Positions 1 through 9,370 of a DNA stretch of 64,000 bases are shown here, in pieces. Source of the stretch: Galbitalea sp. SE-J8 (GTDB taxonomy: Bacteria; Actinomycetota; Actinomycetes; Actinomycetales; Microbacteriaceae). Both the position numbers and the translations under genes were made by a program. The notes below the pieces were generated by a model, which was given only the letters and a program-made list of their open reading frames with translations, ran no database searches and was not told the origin of the DNA. Numbering within the stretch: the stretch's first letter is position 1; each line of letters begins with the position of its first letter. Where the stretch lies: contig NZ_JAUASV010000001.1 of NCBI RefSeq assembly GCF_030345695.1, positions 186,001 through 250,000 of the forward strand, written 5' to 3'.

Positions 1-2
1 TG

Positions 3-1076
3 AGCGTCGGCGCCCTCGTCGGGTGCTCGTCCGCGACCCCCGCCCCGGCCACGCCGACCTCGCCGACGCCGCCCGCGCCCGCAGCGCCGCCGCTCACGCC
101 GACGGATGCGACGCGCGACCTCGCGAGCGGGCTCGCGGCGCCGTGGTCGGTGCTGTCGATGCCGGACGGCGGCGCCCTCGTGAGCGAGCGCGACTCCGGG
201 CGGATCCTCGAGCTCGACCTCGCCGGCGGCAGCCGCCTCGTCGGCACCGTGCCGGGGGTCGCCCACGCGGGCGAGGGCGGGCTGCTGGGACTCGCGCCGG
301 CACCCGCGGGCGGCGAGCTGTACGCATACCTGACCACGGCATCCGACAACCGCATCGTGCGGATGCCGCTCGGCGGCCCGGCCGGCGGCCGCACGATCGG
401 CGCCCCCGTCGTCGTGCTCGACGGGCTCGCCCGGGCGGCGAACCACGACGGCGGGCGGATCGCCTTCGGACCGGACGGGATGCTCTACGCCACGGTCGGC
501 GACGCGGGCGACCCGTCCCGCGCGCAGGACGTCGGATCGCTGAACGGCAAGATCCTGCGGATGACGCCCGACGGCGCCGTGCCGGCCGACAACCCGTTCC
601 CCGGCTCGCTCGTCTACTCGCTCGGGCACCGCAATCCGCAGGGCATCGCGTGGGATGCGGACGGCCGGCTCTACGCCGCCGAGTTCGGTCAGGACACCTG
701 GGACGAGTTCAACCGCATCGAGCCCGGCCGCAACTACGGCTGGCCCGAGGCGGAGGGGATCGCGCACGACCCGCGCTTCGTCGATCCGCTCGTGCAGTGG
801 GCGACCGACGATGCCAGCCCGAGCGGCCTGACCCGGATCGGCGGCACCTTCTTCCTCGCCGGGCTCGGCGGCGAGCGCCTCTGGACGATCACGATCGACG
901 GCGACGGCGGCGCGACCGCGGACGACAGCTTCGTCGGCGAGCTCGGGCGGCTGCGCGACGCCGTCGCGGCCCCGGACGGCTCGCTCTGGCTGCTCACCAA
1001 CAACACGGACGGGCGCGGCGATCCGCGCGACGGCGACGACCGACTGGTGCGAGTGGAGCTCGGCGCAGCGTCGTGA
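3..1076 (+). CDS. PQQ-dependent sugar dehydrogenase-like lipoprotein (5' partial)
   Basis: The frame is open from the first bases, so the true start lies before the window. The first codons read SVGALVGCSS, a lipobox with Cys at nt 24-26, followed by a Pro/Thr/Ala linker: a surface lipoprotein. The body carries marks of soluble aldose sugar dehydrogenases (GSDH/Yli-I beta-propeller): GEGGLLGLA, NHDGGRIAFGPDG, GDAGD, GHRNPQG and GRNYGWPE. The family oxidises sugars with PQQ or a similar cofactor. The substrate cannot be read from sequence. It ends at TGA 1074-1076, 36 nt before the next gene. Confidence 0.85.
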   Translation, partial: SVGALVGCSSATPAPATPTSPTPPAPAAPPLTPTDATRDLASGLAAPWSVLSMPDGGALVSERDSGRILELDLAGGSRLVGTVPGVAHAGEGGLLGLAPAPAGGELYAYLTTASDNRIVRMPLGGPAGGRTIGAPVVVLDGLARAANHDGGRIAFGPDGMLYATVGDAGDPSRAQDVGSLNGKILRMTPDGAVPADNPFPGSLVYSLGHRNPQGIAWDADGRLYAAEFGQDTWDEFNRIEPGRNYGWPEAEGIAHDPRFVDPLVQWATDDASPSGLTRIGGTFFLAGLGGERLWTITIDGDGGATADDSFVGELGRLRDAVAAPDGSLWLLTNNTDGRGDPRDGDDRLVRVELGAAS

Positions 1077-1100
1077 CGGCGCAGCGTCGGCGGGGCGAAC

Positions 1101-1106
1101 TACCCT
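1101..1106 (+). promoter_or_regulatory. -10 box of a leaderless start (TACCCT)
   Basis: TACCCT lies exactly 6 nt before the GTG at 1113 and no Shine-Dalgarno is present, the geometry of actinobacterial leaderless transcripts. Confidence 0.5.
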
Positions 1107-1112
1107 CGTTGC

Positions 1113-1568
1113 GTGGCGGAGCTGGATCGCGTGAGGCAGTGGGCGCAGGCGCTCATCGACCTGCACCTGGACGCCTCGTGGACGTTCGGCTTCGACAACG
1201 CCAAGACGCGCGCGGGGCTGTGCGACTACACCCGCAGGCGCATCAGCGTCTCGCGTCACCTCGCCGCCCGGTATGCCGACGACGAGATCCACCAGGTGCT
1301 GCTGCACGAGGTCGCCCACGCGATGGCCGGCCCGCGGGCGGCGCACGGTCCGCTCTGGAAGCGCACGGCGAAGGCCCTCGGCTACGACGGCAAGCGCACC
1401 CACGACGGCGCGATCGCGAGCGAGTTCGCGACCTGGATCGGCCACTGCCCGGCCGGCCACGTGCACTACCGCTACCGCCGGCCGACGGGTGCGCTCGCGT
1501 GCGGGCGCTGCTCGCGCCGCTTCGACGTCGCCCACGTGATCACCTGGCAGCGACGCTCGGCCCCGTAA
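1113..1568 (+). CDS. SprT-like zinc-metalloprotease domain protein
   Basis: A 151-residue protein with the HEVAH zinc site (HExxH) near residue 66, a downstream AHGPLWK segment where the third ligand is expected, and a C-terminal zinc ribbon (CPAGH...CGRC) as in SprT/Spartan-like proteins. Bacterial SprT function is poorly defined; eukaryotic relatives cleave DNA-protein crosslinks. The GTG start is chosen because a TACCCT box sits 6 nt upstream and the protein begins directly with the conserved helix. It is followed by an independently promoted gene. Confidence 0.8.
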   Translation: MAELDRVRQWAQALIDLHLDASWTFGFDNAKTRAGLCDYTRRRISVSRHLAARYADDEIHQVLLHEVAHAMAGPRAAHGPLWKRTAKALGYDGKRTHDGAIASEFATWIGHCPAGHVHYRYRRPTGALACGRCSRRFDVAHVITWQRRSAP

Positions 1569-1573
1569 CCGCC

Positions 1574-1579
1574 TACTCT
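1574..1579 (+). promoter_or_regulatory. -10 box of a leaderless start (TACTCT)
   Basis: TACTCT with a 6-nt spacer to ATG 1586; no ribosome-binding site is visible. Confidence 0.5.
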
Positions 1580-1585
1580 GGTTAC

Positions 1586-2095
1586 ATGACCGACCCGGAG
1601 TTCGGCGCGCACTGCCTCGACCTCGTCGAGAACGCGCCGCTCGACGCGCCCGCGACCCTGGGGCGATGGATCGCCGCGCGCTACCCGGTCGAGACGGATG
1701 CCGCCACCGAGCGCGACCTCGCGGATGCGCGCATGCTGCGCGACGCCATCGCGCGCGCCGCATCCGTGCTCAGCGCCGGTGGGGTGCCCGCCGCCTCCGA
1801 CGTCGACGTCGTCAACCTCGTGGCCGCGACGCCGGACATCCCGCCCGCGCTCGCCGGCGGCACCCGCCAGGCCGGCCGGGGCCGCGCCCGCGTCGGCCAG
1901 GCGCTCAGCGAGCTCGCGCGCGAGGCCGTGCGCGTGCTGGCCGACGGGGAGCGCGTCCGGGAGTGCGCGGCCGGGGACTGCGCGATCGTGTTCTACGACG
2001 AGTCCCGGTCGAACAACCGCCGCTGGTGCTCGATGCAGCGCTGCGGCAACCGGGCGAAGGTGCGCGCCCACCGCGCGCGCGGCGCCGCCGGCTGA
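1586..2095 (+). CDS. CGNR zinc-finger / ABATE-domain protein
   Basis: A 169-residue protein. The N-terminal two thirds match the layout of ABATE (putative stress-induced regulator) domains, including DLVNT-like segments (DVVNLV) and a helical middle. The C terminus is a typical CGNR zinc finger: CAAGDCAIVFYD, then RWCSMQRCGNRAK. Such proteins are presumed transcriptional regulators. The ATG start is preferred because of the leaderless -10 box at 1574; the same frame is open far upstream, but that part overlaps real genes and is not coding. Confidence 0.85.
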   Translation: MTDPEFGAHCLDLVENAPLDAPATLGRWIAARYPVETDAATERDLADARMLRDAIARAASVLSAGGVPAASDVDVVNLVAATPDIPPALAGGTRQAGRGRARVGQALSELAREAVRVLADGERVRECAAGDCAIVFYDESRSNNRRWCSMQRCGNRAKVRAHRARGAAG

Positions 2096-2138
2096 GGGGC
2101 GCCCGGGCGCTCCTCAGCCGGCGATGAACCCCGCGGGA

Positions 2139-4652
2139 CTACCGCACCCTCGCGATCGAGCGGGTCTCGGTCACCGTGAGGTAGCCCGCACGGATGCCCC
2201 AGACCTTGATCGTGACGCGCTTGCCGCGGTCCTTCGCGGTGAGCAGGTAGCTCTTCGCGTGGGCACCCGCGATGGCGACGCCGTTGCGGTACCACTGGTA
2301 GGCGTGGCTCGCCTTCGGCGACCAGCGGTGCGCGAGCACCGACACCCGGTGGCCCGCCTTCGGAGTGCCGACGATGGTCGGCTTCGGCGTCTTGCCGAAC
2401 GCGTGCAGCACCCTGACCGGGGCGGCGTACTTGATCACGGTCGGGTAGCCGGCCTTCTTGCCGACGGCCCGGAACGTGATCGTGTGGCCGATCCACGCCC
2501 TCTTGAGCTTCAGCGCCTTGGTGGTCGCCCTGGCGATCGGCTTTCCGTCGAGGTACCAGCGGAACGACATGCTCACCGGCCGCGGATCCCACGTGCCGAC
2601 CTTCGCGCGGAGCGTCGAGCCGGTAACGGGATGCCCCGAGACCTTCGGCGTGTTGGCGTCGATCGCGAGGCTCGTCGTCACCGGGATGCGCACGGTCGTG
2701 CCCGAGGGCGCGGCCGTGAGCACGAGGGTCGCGTTCGCGGGAGCGTCGTAGGGCACCGTGTACCGTGCCGTCACCGCGCCGGCGACGACGGGCGTCACGA
2801 CGCCCTTCGCCGTGCTCCCCGCGAACGTCGCCGTGACCGACGTGTTCGCCGGGCTGCCGAGCGAGGTCAGGTCGAGCTTCGCGAGGTCGACCGTGCCGCT
2901 CGAGCCCTGCGGGTGGAGGCCGGTCGGCAGCGCGCCGACCGCGACCGAGCGCCGGGCGAACGACGGCGTGAGCGGGCTGTGCGCGGTGATGTAGTCGATC
3001 CACGCGTCCCGGTCGATGAGCGCCGAGTCCCGGAGGTTGCTGCCCTTCGCGAGCTCACGGAAGTTGTCGCCGCCCGAGGTGAGGAAGCTGAACGTGCCGA
3101 TCCGGTACGTCTTCGCCTCCTCGATCGGCACGCCGTCGACCGAGATCGACGTGATGTGCGATCCCCGTGCCGCGTTCGGGTCGTACGTGTACGACACGTT
3201 CTTCGACAGGCCGAGTGCGAGATACGGGCGCGACGGGATGCTGCCGTCGGCGTTCGTCTGCCACTGCTGCTCGAGCACGGTCTTCAGCTGCGCACCCGTG
3301 AGGTCCTCGGTGAACAGCCCGTTCGCGAACGGGAGCACCGCGTTGGCCTCGGCGTAGCTGATGACGCCGTCGTCGCCCTTGAGCAGCTCGGCGCGCAGGC
3401 CGCCCGGATTGACGATGCCGATCGTCGCACCGCCGCGGTCGGCGGGCGAGAGCGAGGAGACGAGCGCGTCGGCGACGAGGTTGCCGAGGGTCGACTCCGA
3501 GGCGCGGTCGTCGCGCTCCGTGCCGAGGTACGCCGTCGTGATGTCCGCCGTCACCGTGCCGACCGGCACGTTGCCCGTGACGGCCGCCTGGTCGAGTGCG
3601 GCCTTCGTGATCGCCGCGACCTGGCCCACCGGGCTGGCGTCGCCGCCATCCGCCGTGACCGCGGCCGCGTCGAGCGCGGGCGTGCCGGCCGGGCGCGCCA
3701 CGTTCTTCTGCGTGTACGACGCGACGTCGCCCGTCGCCGGGTCGACGCTCAGCACGATCTGGCCGATGAACTCGCCGTAGCTGCCGGTCTGCAGGATCGG
3801 GCGCGTGCGGTCCGCGACACCGGGGATCGGGCCGTCCCAGGCGTACTGCTTGTGCGTGTGCCCGGTGAAGATCGCGTCGACGGATGCGGACGTCTGCGTC
3901 ACGATCTTCGCGAACGCGCCGCCGGCCGCGACCTCCTGCTGCAGGCTCGAGCCGTCGGGGGTGCCCTCGCCGGCGCCCTCGTGGTACTCGGCCACAATGA
4001 CGTCGGCCTCGCCGTTGGCGTCGTTGCCGTCGGTGAGCTGCGCGGCGACCCGGTTGACCGCGTCGACCGGGTCTCCGAAGTCGAGGTCGGCGATGCCGGC
4101 GGGCGACACGAGCGACGGCGTCTCCTGGGTGACGGCGCCGATCACGCCGACGGTGAGTCCCGCGACGTCGAACGTGTCGTACTCCTTGAGGCCCGGCGCG
4201 ACGGTCGTGGTGCCCTTCGTGTAGACGTTCGCGCCGAGGTAGTCCCAGTTCGCGACGTCCGCCACCCGACCGGCCAGGTCGGCGTAGCCCTGGTCGAACT
4301 CGTGGTTGCCGACGGCCGAGGTCTGCAGGCCGAGCGCGTTGAGCACGTCGAGCGTCGGCTTGTCCTGCTGCGACGCCGACGCGTAGACGGATGCGCCGAT
4401 GTTGTCGCCGGCGGACAGGAACAGCGTGTTCGCCTCGCCGCCGTTCGCGGCATCCTTCTTGAGCTTCTGGATGGTCGAGGCGAACTGCACGGTGTTCGAG
4501 TCGATGCGTCCGTGGAAGTCGTTGATGTTGAGCAGGTCGATCGACACGGGATCGGCCGCCGCCGCCGGCGCGACGGCGATCGGCGCCGCGACCAGCGCGG
4601 CTCCGAGGAGGGCGGCGAGGCCGACCCTCGCTCTCCGGTTGGGCAGGTTCAT
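2139..4652 (-). CDS. Secreted bifunctional metallophosphatase/5'-nucleotidase (UshA-like)
   Basis: About 837 residues, with a Sec signal peptide ending AAAAADP. The metallophosphoesterase domain shows NDFHGRI, GDNIG, GNHEFDQG and TGHTH metal motifs. The 5'-nucleotidase C domain shows NPGGLRAEL, an F-A-N-G-L-F loop and GDNFREL. The enzyme releases phosphate and nucleosides from extracellular nucleotides. The last ~200 residues are two Ig-like wall/matrix repeats (WYLDGKPIA, WYRNGVAIA) ending RSIARVR. ATG 4652 is preferred over ATG 4664 because GGAG lies 6 nt upstream of it. The neighbouring nuclease shares the C-terminal module, so the pair likely degrades extracellular DNA to nucleosides. Confidence 0.9.
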   Translation of the reverse strand: MNLPNRRARVGLAALLGAALVAAPIAVAPAAAADPVSIDLLNINDFHGRIDSNTVQFASTIQKLKKDAANGGEANTLFLSAGDNIGASVYASASQQDKPTLDVLNALGLQTSAVGNHEFDQGYADLAGRVADVANWDYLGANVYTKGTTTVAPGLKEYDTFDVAGLTVGVIGAVTQETPSLVSPAGIADLDFGDPVDAVNRVAAQLTDGNDANGEADVIVAEYHEGAGEGTPDGSSLQQEVAAGGAFAKIVTQTSASVDAIFTGHTHKQYAWDGPIPGVADRTRPILQTGSYGEFIGQIVLSVDPATGDVASYTQKNVARPAGTPALDAAAVTADGGDASPVGQVAAITKAALDQAAVTGNVPVGTVTADITTAYLGTERDDRASESTLGNLVADALVSSLSPADRGGATIGIVNPGGLRAELLKGDDGVISYAEANAVLPFANGLFTEDLTGAQLKTVLEQQWQTNADGSIPSRPYLALGLSKNVSYTYDPNAARGSHITSISVDGVPIEEAKTYRIGTFSFLTSGGDNFRELAKGSNLRDSALIDRDAWIDYITAHSPLTPSFARRSVAVGALPTGLHPQGSSGTVDLAKLDLTSLGSPANTSVTATFAGSTAKGVVTPVVAGAVTARYTVPYDAPANATLVLTAAPSGTTVRIPVTTSLAIDANTPKVSGHPVTGSTLRAKVGTWDPRPVSMSFRWYLDGKPIARATTKALKLKRAWIGHTITFRAVGKKAGYPTVIKYAAPVRVLHAFGKTPKPTIVGTPKAGHRVSVLAHRWSPKASHAYQWYRNGVAIAGAHAKSYLLTAKDRGKRVTIKVWGIRAGYLTVTETRSIARVR

Positions 4653-4689
4653 GGGGTGCTCCATTTTCTCGGATGGGGTGGGTCCGCGG

Positions 4690-7600
4690 TCAGCGGATCC
4701 TCGCGATCGAGCGCGTGCGGGATTCGGTGAAGTAGCCCGTGCGCGATCCGGTCACCCGGACCGTGATCCGATCGCCCCTGTCGGCCCTGGTCAGCCGATA
4801 GGTCTTCTTCGTGGCCCTCGCGATGGCCGTGCCGTTGCGGTACCAGCGGTAGTGCAGGGTGACCTTCGCGGGCTTCCAGCGACCCGCCCGCACGGTGAGG
4901 GGGTGCCCGACGGTCGCCGTGCCGACGATCCTCGGCTTCGGCGTCGCGGTGAGCGCGCGGTAGACCTTCAGCGCGGCGCTGACCCGCTCGACGCTCGCGT
5001 AGCCGCGCTTGCTGCCCGTCACGCGCACCGAGATCCGGTGGCCGATGTCGGCCCTCGTGGCCCGGTAGGTCGGGTGCGTCGCCTTCGCGATCGGCCGGCC
5101 GTCGCGCAGCCAGCGGTAGGCGAGCCTCACGGGCGCGGGCGTCCAGGTGCCGGGCCTGACGGTGAGCTTCGCGCCGACCTTGGCATCGCCGCCGATCCTC
5201 GGGGTCGCCGCGGTGATCGTGGAGCGCAGGTTCACGCCGACGAGGAACGGATCGTGATCGCTCGACCGGTACGGGTCGGGGGCGTAGAAGTCGGTGGCGT
5301 TGTAGTTGTAGCGGCTGTACTCGAACGCGACCGACTCGTAGGCGTTGATGTTCCAGACGTCCACGGCCGCGACATCCGCTGCCGCCGCGGTCGAGGCGAA
5401 CACGTGGTCGAGCGAGCCGACGGCGCCGTCGAACGCGTAGGTCTGCTTCGCGGTGCGGGTGCTGCCGAGGTCGACGTAGCCGGCCGCCTCGATGACGTCG
5501 ACCGGGTCCTCGCGCAGGTAGGAGTTGAAGTCGCCGGTGAGGAAGACCCGCGGCAGCCCGGTCGTCGCCTTCAGCCGGTCGGCGAAGGCGACGAGCGCCT
5601 TCGCCTGGGCGACCCGGCTCGCGTTCGAGGCGCCCTGGCCGTCGCCCTGGTCGGCGTCGGCGCCGTCGCCCGACCCCTTCGACTTGAGGTGGTTGACGAT
5701 CGCGAGGAACGCATCCGTCGGCGCGCCGCCGACCCGGCGGAACGCCTGCGCGAGCGGCTGCCGCGCGTTCGCGAACGCGGGGTCGTCGAGGATCACGGAT
5801 GACCCCACCGGCTCGAGCGTCGCGGGCCGGTAGATGAACGCGGTGCGGATGACGTCCTGGCCGGTCGGGGTCGCGAGCGGAGACGGCACGAAGGCCCACA
5901 CCGGCGCGCCCGCGGCCGCGTTGAGCGCGTCGACGAGGGTGGCGAGGGCGAAGTCGCGGGCCTTGCCCACGCGCACCGAGTTCTCGATCTCCTCGAGGCT
6001 CACGACGTCGGCGCCGAGGCCGTTGATCGCCGTGACGATCTTCGCCTGCTGCCGGGCCAGGTTCGCGGCGTCGGCCGCGCCGCGCACCGCGCAGCCGTCC
6101 TTCACGGTGATGTGGTTGCCGTCGCGGTCGTCGTAGTACGTGCAGCCGACCTGGCTGTCGCCCGTGGTGGGGAAGTAGTTGAGCACGTTGAACGTGGCGA
6201 TGGTCACGTCGCCGCCGACGTCGGCCGGGGATGCCGGGCGCACGCTCGTGATGGACGCGGGCTGCACGTCGGCGGCGTTCGCGGCGGTGAGCTGCCGCGT
6301 GGGCTGCAGGTTCCACAGGCTGTTGCGGTAGTCGAGCACCACGGGCCCGGTGAACGTCACGCCCGAGCCGATGCGCACCGTGCTCGCCGGGCTCAGGTAG
6401 GGCAGCGGGATGTCCTTGTTCGCATCGGCGCCGAGGAAGTTGATGCTCGCGCCGTCGTCGAGCGTCAGGAGCTTCGCGGCGTTGTCGGCCGCGTAGCCGA
6501 CCGCGGCCGGTCCGGGCTCCGCGGCGACGGTGGGCGTGAGCAGCGGGGCGGAGCCCGCGACCACGCCGATCGAGCCGTAGGCGTTGAGGTCGTAGTCGTC
6601 GGTCACCGTGTAGTCGCCCGACGGCGCGACGAGCATGCCCTCGAGGCGCTCGCGAGCCGCGTCGCCGGTGGGCAGCGCGGTCGTGACGGGCCGCACGGCC
6701 GGCACGGCATCCGTCAGCACCGTGAGGCCCGCTCCGGATGACACGGACAGCTCGGTGAGCCCGCCGAACTCGCTCACCGTGCCGGTGACCTGCACGTACG
6801 AGCCCACGGCCACGCCGCCGACCGTCGACGGCGAGTAGACGAACAGGCCGTCGGACGCGGTGTGCGCGGCGAGGTCCAGGTCGCCGCCCGTGCCCGGGGT
6901 CTGGAGGTAGTAGCCGCCGAACCCGCCCGTCGGGTACGCGGCCGTGACGATGCCGCGCGTGGTCACCGAGAGCCCGACGCACGGGCTCGCGGCGCCAGTG
7001 CCCTGGATGCCCGCGATCGGCAGGTCGGGATCGCACGCCGCCGGCGGCGGCACGACGCCCGAGTTCTCGGGGGTCGGCGCGCCCGCGGTGAAGTCGGCCG
7101 CGTTGGAGTCGGTGTCCGCGCCCGCGGCGCTGCGGGCGATGGAGGTCGTCGGGCTTCCCGGCGCGGCGAGCGCCGTCTCGTAGGTGTTCGAGCCGCCGAA
7201 GCCGACGAGGTCGATGATCGCCGGGTTCGACAGCAGCGACCCGGTGGGCGGTGACGAGAGCGCGGTCGACTGCGCCGCGAGGAACACCGTTCCCGACGTG
7301 CCGCTGATGTTGACGCTCGCGTTCGTCGCGTCGCCCGCGGGGATCGCGCCGCCGGTCGCACCCGCGGCGAGCGCGACGAGGTAGTGGCCGCTCGCGGGCA
7401 CCGATCCGGCGAGCGGCACGACGCCGCTCGGGTTCGCAGTGCCGGTCGCGGACCGGTACTGCACGGAGAAGCCCGAGACGTCGATCGCGGCGGAGGTCGG
7501 GTTGTAGAGCTCGACGTAGTCCTGGTCGAGCACGGCGCCGGCGTTGCCGCCCGCGCCGTACACCTCGCTGATCACGAGCCCCGTGCCCGCGGTGTTCGCG

Positions 7601-7695
7601 AGGGCGGGCGCCGCGGCGACCGGCGAGAGCACGAGTGCGGCGGCGGCGAGGGCCGCGACGCCCGCCTTCCAGGACGGGGCGGGCGGACGGTGCAT
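4690..7695 (-). CDS. ExeM/NucH-type secreted endonuclease with lamin-tail domain
   Basis: A 1001-residue protein with a signal peptide cleaved near ALANT. An N-terminal lamin-tail domain (LVISEVYGAGG, DYVELYNP) is followed by an OB-like region and then an endonuclease/exonuclease/phosphatase domain (VATFNVLNYF-type ATFNVLNYF, SLEEIEN, VNHLKSKG, TGDFNSY, SDHDPF). The family consists of extracellular DNases used for DNA scavenging or biofilm dispersal. Two C-terminal Ig-like repeats and the ending RSIARIR match the downstream nucleotidase. GGAG precedes the ATG by 8 nt. The stop is 37 nt before the nucleotidase start, so co-transcription is likely. Confidence 0.9.
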   Translation of the reverse strand: MHRPPAPSWKAGVAALAAAALVLSPVAAAPALANTAGTGLVISEVYGAGGNAGAVLDQDYVELYNPTSAAIDVSGFSVQYRSATGTANPSGVVPLAGSVPASGHYLVALAAGATGGAIPAGDATNASVNISGTSGTVFLAAQSTALSSPPTGSLLSNPAIIDLVGFGGSNTYETALAAPGSPTTSIARSAAGADTDSNAADFTAGAPTPENSGVVPPPAACDPDLPIAGIQGTGAASPCVGLSVTTRGIVTAAYPTGGFGGYYLQTPGTGGDLDLAAHTASDGLFVYSPSTVGGVAVGSYVQVTGTVSEFGGLTELSVSSGAGLTVLTDAVPAVRPVTTALPTGDAARERLEGMLVAPSGDYTVTDDYDLNAYGSIGVVAGSAPLLTPTVAAEPGPAAVGYAADNAAKLLTLDDGASINFLGADANKDIPLPYLSPASTVRIGSGVTFTGPVVLDYRNSLWNLQPTRQLTAANAADVQPASITSVRPASPADVGGDVTIATFNVLNYFPTTGDSQVGCTYYDDRDGNHITVKDGCAVRGAADAANLARQQAKIVTAINGLGADVVSLEEIENSVRVGKARDFALATLVDALNAAAGAPVWAFVPSPLATPTGQDVIRTAFIYRPATLEPVGSSVILDDPAFANARQPLAQAFRRVGGAPTDAFLAIVNHLKSKGSGDGADADQGDGQGASNASRVAQAKALVAFADRLKATTGLPRVFLTGDFNSYLREDPVDVIEAAGYVDLGSTRTAKQTYAFDGAVGSLDHVFASTAAAADVAAVDVWNINAYESVAFEYSRYNYNATDFYAPDPYRSSDHDPFLVGVNLRSTITAATPRIGGDAKVGAKLTVRPGTWTPAPVRLAYRWLRDGRPIAKATHPTYRATRADIGHRISVRVTGSKRGYASVERVSAALKVYRALTATPKPRIVGTATVGHPLTVRAGRWKPAKVTLHYRWYRNGTAIARATKKTYRLTRADRGDRITVRVTGSRTGYFTESRTRSIARIR

Positions 7696-7778
7696 GCGGG
7701 AGACTCCGGTGGCTCGACGGGCACCGCGGCCGGCCTCCGGAAATCCCCGGGGCGACCCTGCTACCGCGGCGCTGACAG

Positions 7779-7806
7779 ATCGTACACAGAGATGTCTACC
7801 CGCAAA
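7779..7806 (-). promoter_or_regulatory. Possible promoter of the nuclease-nucleotidase operon
   Basis: On the minus strand TTTGCG (7801-7806) and TACGAT (7779-7784) are 16 nt apart, about 84 nt before the nuclease ATG. The -10 box is good and the -35 box weak. Confidence 0.4.
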
Positions 7807-7827
7807 CGGGGGCCCCGGTAAAGGGCG

Positions 7828-8130
7828 TCAGTCGACGACCTTCACCTCTTTCCAGAACGCGACGTAGTTCGAGAAGTCCTTGCCGACCCGGTCGAACGCC
7901 GTCGGATAGGGCTCCGGGTAGCTCCAGGCGCGGTCCTGCAGCCGCTGACCGGCCACGTCGACCGTGAAGTACTGGCACTCGCCCTTCCACGGGCAGGTGT
8001 ACGGCGTCGGGCTCTTCTCGAGCAGCGCCTGGTTCACGCTCGACGGCGGGAAATACCAGTTGCCCTCGATCTGGATGAGGTCCTCCTGGGGAGCCTGAGC
8101 GATGACGGTGTCGCCGACCACGGCCTTCAT
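7828..8130 (-). CDS. DUF427 family protein
   Basis: A 100-residue protein with the DUF427 hallmarks: GNWYFPPSSV, a CPWKGECQYF segment with two Cys, and WSYPEPYP. Function is unknown; the fold is a small beta barrel found widely in actinobacteria and fungi. ATG 8130 is chosen over the ATG at 8175 because a purine-rich AGGACGAC stretch lies immediately upstream and the family normally starts near this point. Confidence 0.85.
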   Translation of the reverse strand: MKAVVGDTVIAQAPQEDLIQIEGNWYFPPSSVNQALLEKSPTPYTCPWKGECQYFTVDVAGQRLQDRAWSYPEPYPTAFDRVGKDFSNYVAFWKEVKVVD

Positions 8131-8267
8131 GTCGTCCTGCCTTTCCGGGCGCCGCTCGGCGCTCTCGAACGCCAACCGCCCGCCGGGCGCGGCGATTCCC
8201 TCCGCGCTTGCCGTACAGCGACCTGGGAGGCCTGGCCAGGGCAGGGGCCCTGCGCCACACTCGCCCC

Positions 8268-8732
8268 ATGCGGGTACTGCTGAGATTCGAGCTCGACTGC
8301 GAGCCGGATGCGGCCTGGCGCGCCATCCGCTCGCCCGCGGTCATGCGGCGGGTCGCGTCGCCGTTCCTCGCGTTCGCCTCGCTCGAGGAGAACGGGTTCC
8401 CGGACCTGTGGGGCGAGGGACCGCACGTCATGGCCGTGCGCGCTCTCGGCCTCGTCGACCTCGGCGAGCAGGTGATCGACCTCCGCCATCGCGAGCGCCG
8501 CGGCGCGCGCATCCAGCACGACTCCGGGCTCGGGCTCACCGGTGCTCTCACCGTCGTCACGCGCTGGGAGCACTCCATGGCGATCAGCGCGACCGGCGAC
8601 GGGCGCACGCTCTACCGCGACCAGCTGCGCTTCGCGGCCGGTCCCGCGACCGTCGCGCTGTGGCCCGCGTACTGGCTGTTCTGGCAGTGGCGGGCGCACC
8701 GCATCCGTGGCCTGGCATCATCGTGGCGGTGA
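8268..8732 (+). CDS. SRPBCC-like hypothetical protein
   Basis: 154 residues beginning MRVLLRFELDCEPDAAWRAI, a typical first strand and helix of START/SRPBCC folds, with a hydrophobic Trp-rich segment (WPAYWLFWQWR) near the end. No catalytic signature is visible, so ligand binding is only inferred from the fold. A CACACT box 6 nt before the ATG suggests a leaderless transcript. The stop overlaps the next start as GTGA, so the two genes are probably co-translated. Confidence 0.65.
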   Translation: MRVLLRFELDCEPDAAWRAIRSPAVMRRVASPFLAFASLEENGFPDLWGEGPHVMAVRALGLVDLGEQVIDLRHRERRGARIQHDSGLGLTGALTVVTRWEHSMAISATGDGRTLYRDQLRFAAGPATVALWPAYWLFWQWRAHRIRGLASSWR

Positions 8733-9346
8733 GCAGCCCCACCGCCGGCGCGACCGCGCTCGACGTCGCCGACTGGCGCCGACGGGTGTTCGCGCTCTAC
8801 GCCGAGGTGCGGTCGCTCCCGCCCGCGGAGGGCCACGCGCTCTGGCGCGCCGGACGCGACGAGCTGTTCGCGTCGCATCCGTCGACGCCGCTGCTGCCCG
8901 CGGACCGCGCCGGCTTCGCGGGCCTTCCGGTCGCCGGCTACGACCCGGCCTGGCGGTTCGAGGTGGAGCTGACGGATGCGGCTCCCGCGCGCTTCGAGGT
9001 CGAGACCGGCACCGACGGCACCGTTCCCTTCGAGCGCGTCGGCATCGCATCCGTGCCCGGTGTCGGCGACCTCGACGTGTGGCGGCTCACCACGTACGGC
9101 GGCGGCGTCTTCGTGCCGGTCAAGGACCGGCTCGCCGGCCGCGGCACGTACGGCGGCGGGCGCTACCTGCTCGACACGATCAAGGGCGCGGACCTCGGCC
9201 GGGGCGGGGCGCCGGGCTCGCTCGTGCTCGACTTCAACTTCGCCTACAACCCGTCGTGCGCGTACGACCCGGCGTGGGCGTGCCCGCTCGCGCCGGCCGG
9301 CAACACCGTCGCCGTCGAGGTGCCGGTCGGCGAGCGCTACCCCTGA
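8729..9346 (+). CDS. DUF1684 family protein
   Basis: 205 residues with DUF1684 features: WRRRVFALYAEVR helix, FASHPSTPL, TYGGGRYLLDT, DFNFAYNPSCAYDPAWACP and a closing PAGNTVAVEVPVGER. Function is unknown. A second copy in this window (37788) is fused to a rhodanese and keeps the same CAY...CPL...GN core. The GTG at 8729 forms a GTGA overlap with the preceding stop; GTG 8723 is an alternative two codons earlier. Confidence 0.75.
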   Translation: MSSPTAGATALDVADWRRRVFALYAEVRSLPPAEGHALWRAGRDELFASHPSTPLLPADRAGFAGLPVAGYDPAWRFEVELTDAAPARFEVETGTDGTVPFERVGIASVPGVGDLDVWRLTTYGGGVFVPVKDRLAGRGTYGGGRYLLDTIKGADLGRGGAPGSLVLDFNFAYNPSCAYDPAWACPLAPAGNTVAVEVPVGERYP

Positions 9347-9370
9347 TCGCCTGCTCAGGGCGCAGTGCGA

